Shown: positions 1 through 5,817 of the stretch, one piece after another
Position numbering within the stretch: position 1 is the stretch's first letter
Layout of the letters: every line of letters begins with the position of its first letter
The notes under the pieces: generated by a model
Databases searched by the model: none
Seen by the model: only the letters and a program-made list of their open reading frames with translations
Told to the model about the DNA's origin: nothing
Source of the DNA: Selenomonadaceae bacterium
GTDB lineage: Bacteria > Bacillota > Negativicutes > Selenomonadales > Selenomonadaceae
Assembly (NCBI GenBank): GCA_017445435.1
Contig: JAFSUE010000205.1
Span: forward strand, 1-5,983
Direction of reading: 5' to 3'
Length of the DNA stretch: 5,983 nucleotides
Translations under genes and position numbers: made by a program

Positions 1-571
1 AACCAGGTGCGCAAGTATCTTTACCACAGCCGCGCTCTTCGCCTAAGTCAATGTAAATTTCCGAATCAGGTCCGCAAGGTCCACCCGTGCCAATTTCCCA
101 GAAGTTGTCGTCCATTTTGACGATATGCGCGGGATTTAAGCCAGGCTGTTGCAACCAAATTTTTTCAGCCTCATCATCATTTGGATAAATCGACACCCAT
201 AATTTTTCTTTAGGAAGTCCGCAAACTTCGGTTAAAAATTCCCACGCCCAAGGAATTGCTTCAGCCTTGAAGTAATCGCCGAATGAAAAATTTCCCAGCA
301 TTTCAAAGTAGGTATGATGCCGCGCAGTTCTGCCGACGTTTTCAATATCGCCAGTACGAACGCAACGTTGGGAAGTTGTAATACGACGACGCGGCGGCGT
401 AACTTTGCCAGTGAAAAATGCTTTAAACGGTGCCATACCTGCGCCAATCATTAAAAGCGTAGGATCATCTTTCGGAATAAGTGACGCGCTAGGCAGACGT
501 AAATGTCCGTGCTTTTCCGCAAAAAAATTTAAATACGCTTCGCGAATTTCATTTCCAGTCATATATTTCAA
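1..571 (-). CDS. alaS: Alanyl-tRNA synthetase, N-terminal part (runs off left edge)
   Basis: Cytoplasmic class II aminoacyl-tRNA synthetase that charges tRNA-Ala with alanine. About 190 N-terminal residues of a protein usually near 870 are visible; the editing and C-Ala domains lie outside. The class II core is clear: TGNEIREAYLNFF at the N-terminus, PKDDPTLL, the motif 2 block RTGDIENVGRTARHHTYFEM followed by LGNFSFGDYFK, then WEIGTGGPCGPDSEIY and the start of the Cys-containing segment GCGKDTCAPG. I place the start at TTG (569-571) because GGAGGA lies 6 bases upstream (578-583). The in-frame ATG at 560-562, three codons on, sits 15 bases from that site, which is too far for good initiation, but it remains a possible start. 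No T-box leader is visible, although alaS often has one in Firmicutes. Family identity is near certain; the exact start is less so. Confidence 0.96.
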   Translation of the reverse strand, partial: MKYMTGNEIREAYLNFFAEKHGHLRLPSASLIPKDDPTLLMIGAGMAPFKAFFTGKVTPPRRRITTSQRCVRTGDIENVGRTARHHTYFEMLGNFSFGDYFKAEAIPWAWEFLTEVCGLPKEKLWVSIYPNDDEAEKIWLQQPGLNPAHIVKMDDNFWEIGTGGPCGPDSEIYIDLGEERGCGKDTCAPG

Positions 572-577
572 ATTATC

Positions 578-583
578 TCCTCC
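578..583 (-). promoter_or_regulatory. Shine-Dalgarno site of alaS, favouring a TTG start
   Basis: On the minus strand GGAGGA is followed by 6 bases and then TTG (569-571), in frame with alaS. This near-perfect anti-16S match decides the start in favour of TTG over the ATG at 560-562, which is 15 bases away. Confidence 0.7.
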
Positions 584-620
584 AAAAAAATTTGCTACAC
601 CCTATTAACTATTAGGTGGT

Positions 621-649
621 GTTAAATAAATAGATAAGAAAAATTTCAA
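621..649 (-). promoter_or_regulatory. Candidate sigma-70 type promoter for alaS
   Basis: On the minus strand TTGAAA (644-649, 5 of 6 matches to TTGACA) is separated by 17 bases from TTTAAC (621-626, 4 of 6 to TATAAT). Transcription would start near 614 and give a leader of roughly 40 bases, with a short imperfect inverted repeat (about 600-616) inside it. The region is A+T-rich, so chance matches are easy; this is a candidate only. Confidence 0.35.
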
Positions 650-718
650 GTTAAAAAATCACGGTAATTACGCGGCATTTCAGCGCCCTGTGGAGTTGGA
701 CGCGGCAAAACGTTTAAA

Positions 719-750
719 CTACTCACCACTAACCACTAACTACTAACTAA
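719..750 (-). repeat. Heptamer tandem repeat, minus-strand unit TTAGTRG, about 4.5 units
   Basis: On the plus strand the units read CTACTCA, CCACTAA, CCACTAA, CTACTAA, CTAA, a 7-base period with small changes. The minus strand begins TTAGTTAGTAGTTAG (736-750). Nearly the same 15 bases form the 3' ends of the kinase gene (808-822) and tcdA (5720-5734). Next to the tract, the minus strand at 646-729 has an open frame containing PRPTPQGAEMPRNYRDF and then a stop. It has no start signal and may be part of a dispersed element or the remnant of a gene. The rest of the 572-807 gap shows nothing more I can support beyond the alaS promoter and ribosome site. Confidence 0.7.
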
Positions 751-807
751 ATTTGCGCCAAAAGAAAAGTAGTTCATAAATAAAAACTAAAAATTATTCG
801 ACACGCA

Positions 808-822
808 TTAACTACTTACTAA
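808..822 (-). repeat. Repeat-like 15-mer forming the 3' end of the kinase gene
   Basis: The last four codons plus stop read TTAGTAAGTAGTTAA on the minus strand. This differs at two positions from TTAGTTAGTAGTTAG at 736-750 in the gap repeat. It encodes the C-terminal LVSS and the stop codon. Confidence 0.45.
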
Positions 823-1635
823 CTCCGTTAAAAATTCTTCAAACGGTAAGCCGTAATTCCACTGCAAGCCTAAAATTTCTGCGTGAACAATGCACTTTGT
901 CACGAAGTCCGCCGCTTGCCGTACAGATTCGCAAAGATTTTTCCCCTTGATAAAATTTGCCGCCACAATCGCAAAAAATACGTCGCCAGTTCCTGAACGG
1001 TCACTGCCAAGTTTTAGCGAAGTCACAATATCAAGCTTGCCTTTGTCGTAAATGAAATTTGAAATGTTCGTGCCGTCGTCAAAATCGAAAGTCACGCCAG
1101 TTATGACGACACGTCCGCCACGAGTTTTAGCCGCGATATTCGCCGCCATTGTTGCCGCATCCGAATCAGAAATTACGCCGCCATTTGGATAGGGAACGTT
1201 TAAAAGTTCGCAAGCTTCCGTAAGATTCGGCGTCACTAAGTCTGCAAACTTCAACAGTTCGCGCATTTTAAAGCACATTTCCCGCGTGTACGACGCATAA
1301 ATTTTTCCATGATCGCCCATCACTGGATCAATCATCGTTGGCGCTGAAAAATTTTCTAGAAAGTTGCTAACAATTTCAATCTGCGCGGCTGACCCTAAAA
1401 AGCCCGTTGCAATTCCGTCGAAGTGCAAATTATTTTTCCGCCAACTTTCAATGTACGGTGCCATTCTGTCGGTGTAATCGTCAAGAAAATAATTTTTAAA
1501 GCCAGTGTGTACGGAAAGAATTGCAGTTGGTAACGGGCAAACTTGAACTTTCAGCGCGGAAATAATTGGCAGTTCCACCGCGATTGAACAGCGCCCGAAT
1601 CCTGTTATATCGTTTATTAAAGCAATTTTTTTCAT
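808..1635 (-). CDS. pdxK: Pyridoxal/pyridoxamine/pyridoxine kinase (PdxK/PdxY type, ribokinase fold)
   Basis: Phosphorylates B6 vitamers with ATP in the PLP salvage pathway, in the cytoplasm. The 275 residues match the usual family length. Landmarks: the N-terminal strand MKKIALINDITGFGRCS (1-17), CPLPTAILSVHTG (33-45) forming the substrate pocket, GFLGS (78-82), DPVMGD (103-108), TPNLTEACELL (135-145), and the anion-hole motif GSDRSGTGDVF (210-220) with Asp218 as the expected catalytic base. The start fits the family N-terminus, yet no Shine-Dalgarno sequence precedes it; instead a promoter lies immediately upstream (1643-1671), pointing to leaderless translation. It is transcribed divergently from trpB, whose product uses PLP. 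The protein ends LVSS, encoded by a copy of the local repeat. Kinase family is firm; preference among vitamers, and hence the symbol pdxK versus pdxY, cannot be told from sequence. Confidence 0.92.
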   Translation of the reverse strand: MKKIALINDITGFGRCSIAVELPIISALKVQVCPLPTAILSVHTGFKNYFLDDYTDRMAPYIESWRKNNLHFDGIATGFLGSAAQIEIVSNFLENFSAPTMIDPVMGDHGKIYASYTREMCFKMRELLKFADLVTPNLTEACELLNVPYPNGGVISDSDAATMAANIAAKTRGGRVVITGVTFDFDDGTNISNFIYDKGKLDIVTSLKLGSDRSGTGDVFFAIVAANFIKGKNLCESVRQAADFVTKCIVHAEILGLQWNYGLPFEEFLTELVSS

Positions 1636-1642
1636 AAGCGGT

Positions 1643-1671
1643 AGTTTAGCAATTCAACTTCCAATCGTCAA
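1643..1671 (-). promoter_or_regulatory. Promoter of the kinase gene, placed for a leaderless mRNA
   Basis: On the minus strand TTGACG (1666-1671, 5 of 6) is followed by a 17-base spacer and TAAACT (1643-1648, 4 of 6). Only 7 bases (1636-1642) separate this -10 box from the ATG (1633-1635). A start 6-8 bases past the -10 would fall at or next to the A of ATG. The lack of a Shine-Dalgarno sequence agrees with this. Confidence 0.55.
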
Positions 1672-1711
1672 GCTTGATTTAACGCTACAAAAAAACTCTG
1701 CATAATTTTTC

Positions 1712-1740
1712 TTGCAAAATTTTTAAATCAATGTAATAAT
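1712..1740 (+). promoter_or_regulatory. Candidate promoter for trpBA
   Basis: TTGCAA (1712-1717, 4 of 6) is followed by a 17-base spacer and AATAAT (1735-1740, 5 of 6). The start would be near 1747, leaving a leader of about 70 bases. That leader holds only A+T-rich sequence with the direct repeat AAAAATTT; I see no leader peptide rich in Trp codons, no T-box and no attenuator hairpin. The A+T bias makes the call tentative. Confidence 0.35.
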
Positions 1741-1817
1741 TTTTATAAAATATTTCAATCAATGAATTAAAAATTTAGAATTAAAAATTTTTTAGCTGAA
1801 TTGAAGGAGAAATTTAA

Positions 1818-3008
1818 ATGACGAATCCAAAGGGACGTTTTGGAATTTTCGGCGGACAATACATCCCCGAAACTTTGATGAACGCCGTTATTGAACTTGA
1901 GGCGGCGTACGAAAAATATAAATGCGACGAAAATTTTAACGCCGAACTTGAAAAACTTTTCAACGAATACGCTGGCAGACCGTCACGTCTTTACTTCGCG
2001 GCGAAAATGTCACGCGATTTAGGCGGCGCAAAAATTTACCTCAAGCGTGAAGATTTAAATCACACTGGCTCACATAAAATTAATAACGTTTTGGGTCAAG
2101 CGTTGCTGGCGAAAAAAATGGGCAAGACGCGCTTAATTGCTGAAACTGGCGCTGGTCAACACGGCGTAGCTACTGCGACGGCGGCGGCACTTTTAAATAT
2201 GGAATGCGTCGTTTTTATGGGCGAAGAAGATACCAAACGGCAAGCGCTGAACGTTTACCGAATGAAACTTTTGGGCGCTGACGTTGTACCTATTAAAAGC
2301 GGCACGGCAACTTTGAAAGACGCTGTGTCTGAAGCTTTCCGCGAATGGACGCGCAGAATTGCCGATACCCACTACTGTTTAGGTTCTGTTATGGGACCGC
2401 ATCCTTTCCCGACGATTGTTCGCGACTTTCAATCGGTCATTTCACGCGAAATTAAATCTCAAACTTTATCGGCTGAAAATAAATTGCCCGACTATGTAAT
2501 TGCTTGCGTAGGCGGCGGCTCAAATGCGATTGGAAGTTTTTGGCATTTCATCAACGACAAGGACGTTAAGCTAATCGGTTGCGAGGCGGCAGGGCGCGGC
2601 ATTGATACTTTTGAGACGGCGGCGACGATTAGCACGGGACGTACTGGAATTTTTCACGGTATGAAAAGTTATTTCTGTCAAGATAAATTCGGCGGCATTG
2701 CACCAGTTTATTCAATTTCCGCTGGCTTAGATTATCCTGGCATTGGTCCAGAACACGCGCACCTTCACGATATTAAACGCGCTGAATACGTGCCGATAAC
2801 TGATGATGAAGCGGTTCAAGCCTTTGAATATCTTTCACGTACTGAAGGAATTATTCCTGCGATTGAATCAGCTCACGCCGTTGCTTACGCGAAAAAAATT
2901 GCGCCGAATCTTTCAGCCGATAAAATTATTGTTATCACACTTTCAGGGCGCGGCGATAAAGATTGCGCGTCAATAGCTAGGTACAGAGGAGAAAATATTA
3001 ATGAGTAA
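1818..3008 (+). CDS. trpB: Tryptophan synthase beta subunit
   Basis: PLP enzyme that joins indole, channelled from the alpha subunit, to serine to make tryptophan; it acts as an alpha2beta2 complex in the cytoplasm. The 396 residues are full length for the classical TrpB1 type. Key residues fall at or within one position of the Salmonella numbering: Lys87 in GSHKINN forms the Schiff base, Glu109 is in ETGAGQHG, the phosphate loop GGGSN is at 232-236, Asp305 is in SAGLDYPG, Glu350 in PAIESAHA, and Ser376 in LSGRGDKD contacts the pyridine nitrogen. AAGGAGA (1804-1810) lies 7 bases before the ATG. The gene overlaps trpA by 8 bases, so equal subunit output is likely through coupled translation. 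No other trp gene is visible, so trpBA stands apart from trpEDCF or the latter lie elsewhere. Confidence 0.98.
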   Translation: MTNPKGRFGIFGGQYIPETLMNAVIELEAAYEKYKCDENFNAELEKLFNEYAGRPSRLYFAAKMSRDLGGAKIYLKREDLNHTGSHKINNVLGQALLAKKMGKTRLIAETGAGQHGVATATAAALLNMECVVFMGEEDTKRQALNVYRMKLLGADVVPIKSGTATLKDAVSEAFREWTRRIADTHYCLGSVMGPHPFPTIVRDFQSVISREIKSQTLSAENKLPDYVIACVGGGSNAIGSFWHFINDKDVKLIGCEAAGRGIDTFETAATISTGRTGIFHGMKSYFCQDKFGGIAPVYSISAGLDYPGIGPEHAHLHDIKRAEYVPITDDEAVQAFEYLSRTEGIIPAIESAHAVAYAKKIAPNLSADKIIVITLSGRGDKDCASIARYRGENINE

Positions 3009-3771
3009 AATTATAAATGCCTTCACGAACGGCAAGGCTTTCATACCTTTCATAACTTGCGGCTATCCAGATTTGCAGACGACTGAAAAAACTGTTCGCG
3101 AAATGGTGAAAAATGGCGCGTCATTGATTGAATTGGGCATACCGTTTTCAGACCCAACTGCAGAAGGCGTTGTCATTCAAGAGGCGAATTTAAAAGCACT
3201 TCAAGGCGGCGTGACTACCGAAAAAGTTTTTGACTTGGTAAAAAATTTGCGGCGTGATATAAAAATTCCGCTGATTTTTATGACGTATGCCAACGTAATT
3301 TTTGGTTACGGCGCGGAAAAATTTATTTCAACCTGCGCGGAAATTGGCATTGATGGAATAATTTTGCCCGACTTGCCATTTGAGGAGAAGGAAGAATTTT
3401 TGCCAATCTGCAGAAAGTACGGCGTGGATTTAATCAGTATGATTGCGCCGACTTCAGAAAATCGCATTGCAAAAATTTCACGTGACGCGGAAGGATTTTT
3501 ATATATCGTTTCAAGTTTAGGCGTCACTGGCGTTCGTAGTGAAATTAAAACTGACCTTGCGCCGATGATAAAAATTGTTCGTGACAATACAAAAGTTCCC
3601 TGCGCTATCGGTTTTGGTATTTCGACGCCTAAGCAAGCGTTTGAAATGTCACAGTTGGCTGACGGCGTTATTGTCGGTTCGGCGATAATAAAAATTTTGG
3701 CGAAGTACGGTAAAGATTCTGCGCCTTACGTTGGCGAATACGTGAAAGAAATGGTTCAAGCGATAAGCTAA
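3001..3771 (+). CDS. trpA: Tryptophan synthase alpha subunit
   Basis: A (beta/alpha)8-barrel that cleaves indole-3-glycerol phosphate to indole and glyceraldehyde 3-phosphate and passes indole to TrpB. At 256 residues it is slightly shorter than the enteric protein (about 268), mainly at the N-terminus. Catalytic Glu44 (IELGIPF) and Asp51 (FSDP) are present; also Tyr96 in MTYANVI, LPDLPFEE (122-129), Tyr168 in FLYIVS, the mobile loop GVTGVRSE (174-181) and the phosphate-binding GFGIS (204-208) and GVIVGSAI (222-229). The loop after Asp51 reads PTAEGVVIQ where the common form is PLADGPVIQ. The start overlaps the trpB end (ATGAGTAA), with AGAGGAG (2985-2991) 9 bases upstream inside trpB. No convincing terminator follows in the 111 bases before ftsZ, so some read-through into ftsZ is possible. 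Confidence 0.97.
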   Translation: MSKIINAFTNGKAFIPFITCGYPDLQTTEKTVREMVKNGASLIELGIPFSDPTAEGVVIQEANLKALQGGVTTEKVFDLVKNLRRDIKIPLIFMTYANVIFGYGAEKFISTCAEIGIDGIILPDLPFEEKEEFLPICRKYGVDLISMIAPTSENRIAKISRDAEGFLYIVSSLGVTGVRSEIKTDLAPMIKIVRDNTKVPCAIGFGISTPKQAFEMSQLADGVIVGSAIIKILAKYGKDSAPYVGEYVKEMVQAIS

Positions 3772-3816
3772 TTTCTTCATTCAAATTCTCCTTGCAAGCT
3801 AACCTTGAAAAAAACA

Positions 3817-3845
3817 TTGATTTAAAAACTTTGATAAATTATAAT
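3817..3845 (+). promoter_or_regulatory. Strong candidate promoter for ftsZ-tcdA
   Basis: TTGATT (3817-3822, 4 of 6) is followed by exactly 17 bases and a perfect TATAAT (3840-3845). Transcription would begin near 3852, about 31 bases before the ftsZ ATG. This is the best promoter match in the window and suggests ftsZ is expressed independently of trpBA. Confidence 0.6.
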
Positions 3846-3882
3846 AACCGCAATTAATAAAGAAAGTGACGGTAAGACGCCT

Positions 3883-5037
3883 ATGTTAAACGCTGATTTG
3901 ATGAGCGCACAAGATAGCGCCGCGATAAGAGGTGCACTGGTAAAGATAAAAGTTTTTGGAATTGGCGGCGGCGGTAACAGCGTTTTAAGGCGTCTTGAAG
4001 ATACAACGTTCGAAGGTACAGACCTTATCGCAGTGAATACTGACTCTGGCGTCTTAGATTTTATGGGCAGTAAAAATGTCAAGGCTCTGCAAATTGGCGG
4101 CAACTTGACTAAAGGTCACGGCACTGGCGGCAACGTTTCACTTGGTGAACAGGCGGCGAAAAATGACGCTGAACGCATAAAAAATATGATGACTGGCGCT
4201 GATATGGTTTTCATAACGGCTGGCATGGGCGGCGGCACTGGTACTGGCGCGGCGCCAATCGTTGCGAAGATGGCTAAAGAACTTGGACTTTTAACCGTCG
4301 GCGTCGTCACTTTACCTTTCAGCTTTGAAGGCAAACCTAAACAACGTAAAGCGGCTGAAGGCGTCGTCAAAATGCAATCGTACATGGACGCGCTTATTGT
4401 CGTGAAGAATGATAACTTGATGAAGTTACCAGAAAATCGCGCCTTGACGATTGTTGACGCATTCCGCGCCGCTGATTCAGTTTTGATTCAAGCTATAAAA
4501 TGTATCGCCGAACTTATTTTGACGACTGGAATTGTAAACGTTGACTTTGCGGACGTGACGACGATTTTTAAACAAAGTGCATCAAGTGACGCGCTTTTAG
4601 GTATCGGCAGAAGTACGGTTAGCGCGGTTAAAGCTGTTCAACAGGCGATTGAAAGTCCGCTGATTGATAGGTCGTTGGAAGGTGCGCGAGGAATTATTTT
4701 AAACATCACGGGCGACGAAAACTTAAGCTTGCATGACGTGAATGAAGCGGCAGACTTTATTTTTAAGCAGACTGCTGAAGACGTAAATTTAATTTTCGGC
4801 GTCGTCACGGACAATTCTTTAAACGGAGCAGTACAAGCTACGATTATTGCTACAAACTTTTCTGATAGCTTGGCGATGAAGTCACCGACTGTTGAGGCGC
4901 CGCGTTCTGCCGCCACTGTTTCACGCGGTTTTAATTTGGACGTGCCGCAATTCCGCGCTAGGAATGAAAGAAAAACAAATGTCATTCCTGCGTTTTCACT
5001 TTTCAATTCAAGAAACAATGACGATGACAATAAATAA
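3883..5037 (+). CDS. ftsZ: Cell division GTPase FtsZ, divergent form
   Basis: Tubulin-like GTPase that polymerises into the division ring at midcell. The 384 residues cover a short N-terminal extension (1-20), the GTPase core with GIGGGGNSVLRR (26-37), NTD (52-54), the tubulin signature GGGTGTG (116-122), FEGK (148-151), ND (176-177), and the T7 synergy loop NVDFAD (219-224) that supplies the catalytic aspartates. The enzyme should therefore be active. Unusual points: GGGGNS in place of the common GGGG(S/G)N; the T3 loop reads GHGTGGN rather than GLGAGAN; Lys153 replaces the Arg equivalent to E. coli Arg142; the loop after LLGIG is about two residues shorter. The linker is very short (about 332-350), followed by two possible tail peptides, LDVPQFRAR (352-360) and NVIPAFSLF (366-374), before an Asn/Asp-rich end. 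No ftsA, ftsQ or mur gene is adjacent. The start has only a weak ribosome site (GGTAAG); ATG at 3901 is an alternative. It could be the sole FtsZ or a second paralogue. Confidence 0.93.
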   Translation: MLNADLMSAQDSAAIRGALVKIKVFGIGGGGNSVLRRLEDTTFEGTDLIAVNTDSGVLDFMGSKNVKALQIGGNLTKGHGTGGNVSLGEQAAKNDAERIKNMMTGADMVFITAGMGGGTGTGAAPIVAKMAKELGLLTVGVVTLPFSFEGKPKQRKAAEGVVKMQSYMDALIVVKNDNLMKLPENRALTIVDAFRAADSVLIQAIKCIAELILTTGIVNVDFADVTTIFKQSASSDALLGIGRSTVSAVKAVQQAIESPLIDRSLEGARGIILNITGDENLSLHDVNEAADFIFKQTAEDVNLIFGVVTDNSLNGAVQATIIATNFSDSLAMKSPTVEAPRSAATVSRGFNLDVPQFRARNERKTNVIPAFSLFNSRNNDDDNK

Positions 5038-5734
5038 TTTTTCAAGCTTTGACAGACTAAAACTTTTAATTGGCGACGAAAATTTTTTAAAATTAAGCGT
5101 GTCGACCGTTGCAATTTTCGGTATCGGCGGCGTTGGTTCATTCACCGTTGAAGCGCTGGCAAGGTCAGGCGTTGGACATTTAATTTTGATTGACAAAGAT
5201 AATATCGACGTGACGAACATTAACCGCCAAATTCACGCGCTGAACTCCACCGTTGGGCAGTCGAAAGTTGAAGTTATGCGCAGTCGAATTTTGGATATAA
5301 ATCCCGCCGCGAAAGTTGACGCCGTACAGAAATTTTATCTGCCGAATGAAAGCGCCAACGATTTTTTTATTTGCAACTATGATTATGTTGTCGACGCGAT
5401 TGACACGATTAGCGCGAAAATTAATCTTGCCGTCGAATGTCAACGCAGAAATATTCCGCTAATCAGCAGCATGGGCGCGGGAAATAAGCTTGACCCAACG
5501 CGCTTTAAAGTTGCCGACATTTATAAAACGTCTGTCGATCCCGTCGCTAAAGTTATGCGGAAAAAGTTGAAAGAGTTGGGCGTAAAAAGTTTGAAAGTCG
5601 TTTATTCTGATGAAGTTCCCCGCGCAGTTGAAAATAATTTTGCTGAAAAGATTATCGGTTCAACGGCGTTTGTACCGTCCGTCGCTGGATTGATTATCGC
5701 CGCCGAAGTTGTGAAAGATTTAGTTAGCAGTTAA
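5018..5734 (+). CDS. tcdA: tRNA threonylcarbamoyladenosine dehydratase, E1-like (TcdA/CsdL/YgdL)
   Basis: ThiF/UBA-type enzyme that uses ATP to dehydrate t6A37 to cyclic t6A in tRNAs reading ANN codons. From ATG at 5018 it has 238 residues. Visible: FDRLKLLIGDE (11-21), Rossmann nucleotide loop GIGGVGS (35-41), LIDKDNIDVTNINRQIHAL (57-75) with the Asp and Arg that hold ATP, VGQSKVEV (79-86), VVDAIDT (124-130), SSMGAG (150-155), DPTRF (159-163), KTSVDPVAK (170-178), YSDE (196-199) and STAFVPSVAGLIIA (215-228). The Cys-rich insert seen in some relatives is absent. The frame stays open upstream to 4892 inside ftsZ, but that stretch is unrelated to the family; ATG at 5018 or 5024 fits. It overlaps ftsZ by 20 bases (or 14), has little ribosome site of its own, and probably depends on coupled translation. 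The protein ends LVSS. MoeB or ThiF is less likely, given the match along the whole C-terminal half. Confidence 0.9.
   Translation: MTMTINNFSSFDRLKLLIGDENFLKLSVSTVAIFGIGGVGSFTVEALARSGVGHLILIDKDNIDVTNINRQIHALNSTVGQSKVEVMRSRILDINPAAKVDAVQKFYLPNESANDFFICNYDYVVDAIDTISAKINLAVECQRRNIPLISSMGAGNKLDPTRFKVADIYKTSVDPVAKVMRKKLKELGVKSLKVVYSDEVPRAVENNFAEKIIGSTAFVPSVAGLIIAAEVVKDLVSS
5720..5734 (+). repeat. Repeat-like 15-mer forming the 3' end of tcdA
   Basis: The last codons and stop read TTAGTTAGCAGTTAA, differing at two positions from TTAGTTAGTAGTTAG of the gap repeat (minus strand 736-750). It encodes LVSS and the stop, as at the kinase 3' end. Confidence 0.45.
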
Positions 5735-5760
5735 GTCGTGTTGAATAAATTTTTTCAATA

Positions 5761-5800
5761 AAAAATCGTCGAGCCAATGAGTTCGACGACTTTTTATTTT
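5761..5800. terminator. Rho-independent terminator, probably bidirectional
   Basis: TCGTCGA (5766-5772) pairs with TCGACGA (5783-5789) around a 10-base loop. A run of A (5761-5765) lies on one side and CTTTTTATTTT (5790-5800) on the other, so a U-tract follows the hairpin on both strands. It sits between convergent tcdA (plus) and the DUF805 gene (minus) and would end both transcripts. Just before it, TTGAATAAATTTTTTCAA (5741-5758) is a weaker A+T-rich inverted repeat. Confidence 0.8.
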
Positions 5801-5817
5801 GCGCTAGAAAATTATCG

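Noticed and set aside
405..608. Plus-strand 67-residue open frame opposite alaS
   Set aside because: Antisense to the conserved AlaS core, with no support as a protein.
755..800. Possible terminator after the kinase gene (TAGTT...AACTA with T-rich sequence)
   Set aside because: Only a 5-pair A+T stem with a 10-base loop and no clean U-tract after it; too weak to call.
3306..3587. Minus-strand open frame inside trpA
   Set aside because: Entirely antisense to the catalytic core of TrpA, with no ribosome site or recognisable domain.
3791..3807. Possible terminator between trpA and ftsZ (CTTGCAAG and CAAG...CTTG)
   Set aside because: Very short palindromes without a U-tract; insufficient to claim termination.
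4116..4385. Minus-strand open frame inside ftsZ, rich in Ala and Pro
   Set aside because: The composition is the reverse complement of the Gly-rich GTPase loops; no independent evidence for a gene.
4892..5017. Extension of tcdA upstream to the ATG at 4892
   Set aside because: The 42 added residues overlap ftsZ, do not resemble the TcdA N-terminus and lack a ribosome site; family alignment begins near FDRLKLLIG.
4638..5141. Minus-strand open frame of 167 residues across the end of ftsZ and the start of tcdA
   Set aside because: It lies opposite two well-recognised genes, has no family-like motifs, and begins with a low-complexity basic stretch; it is an antisense shadow.
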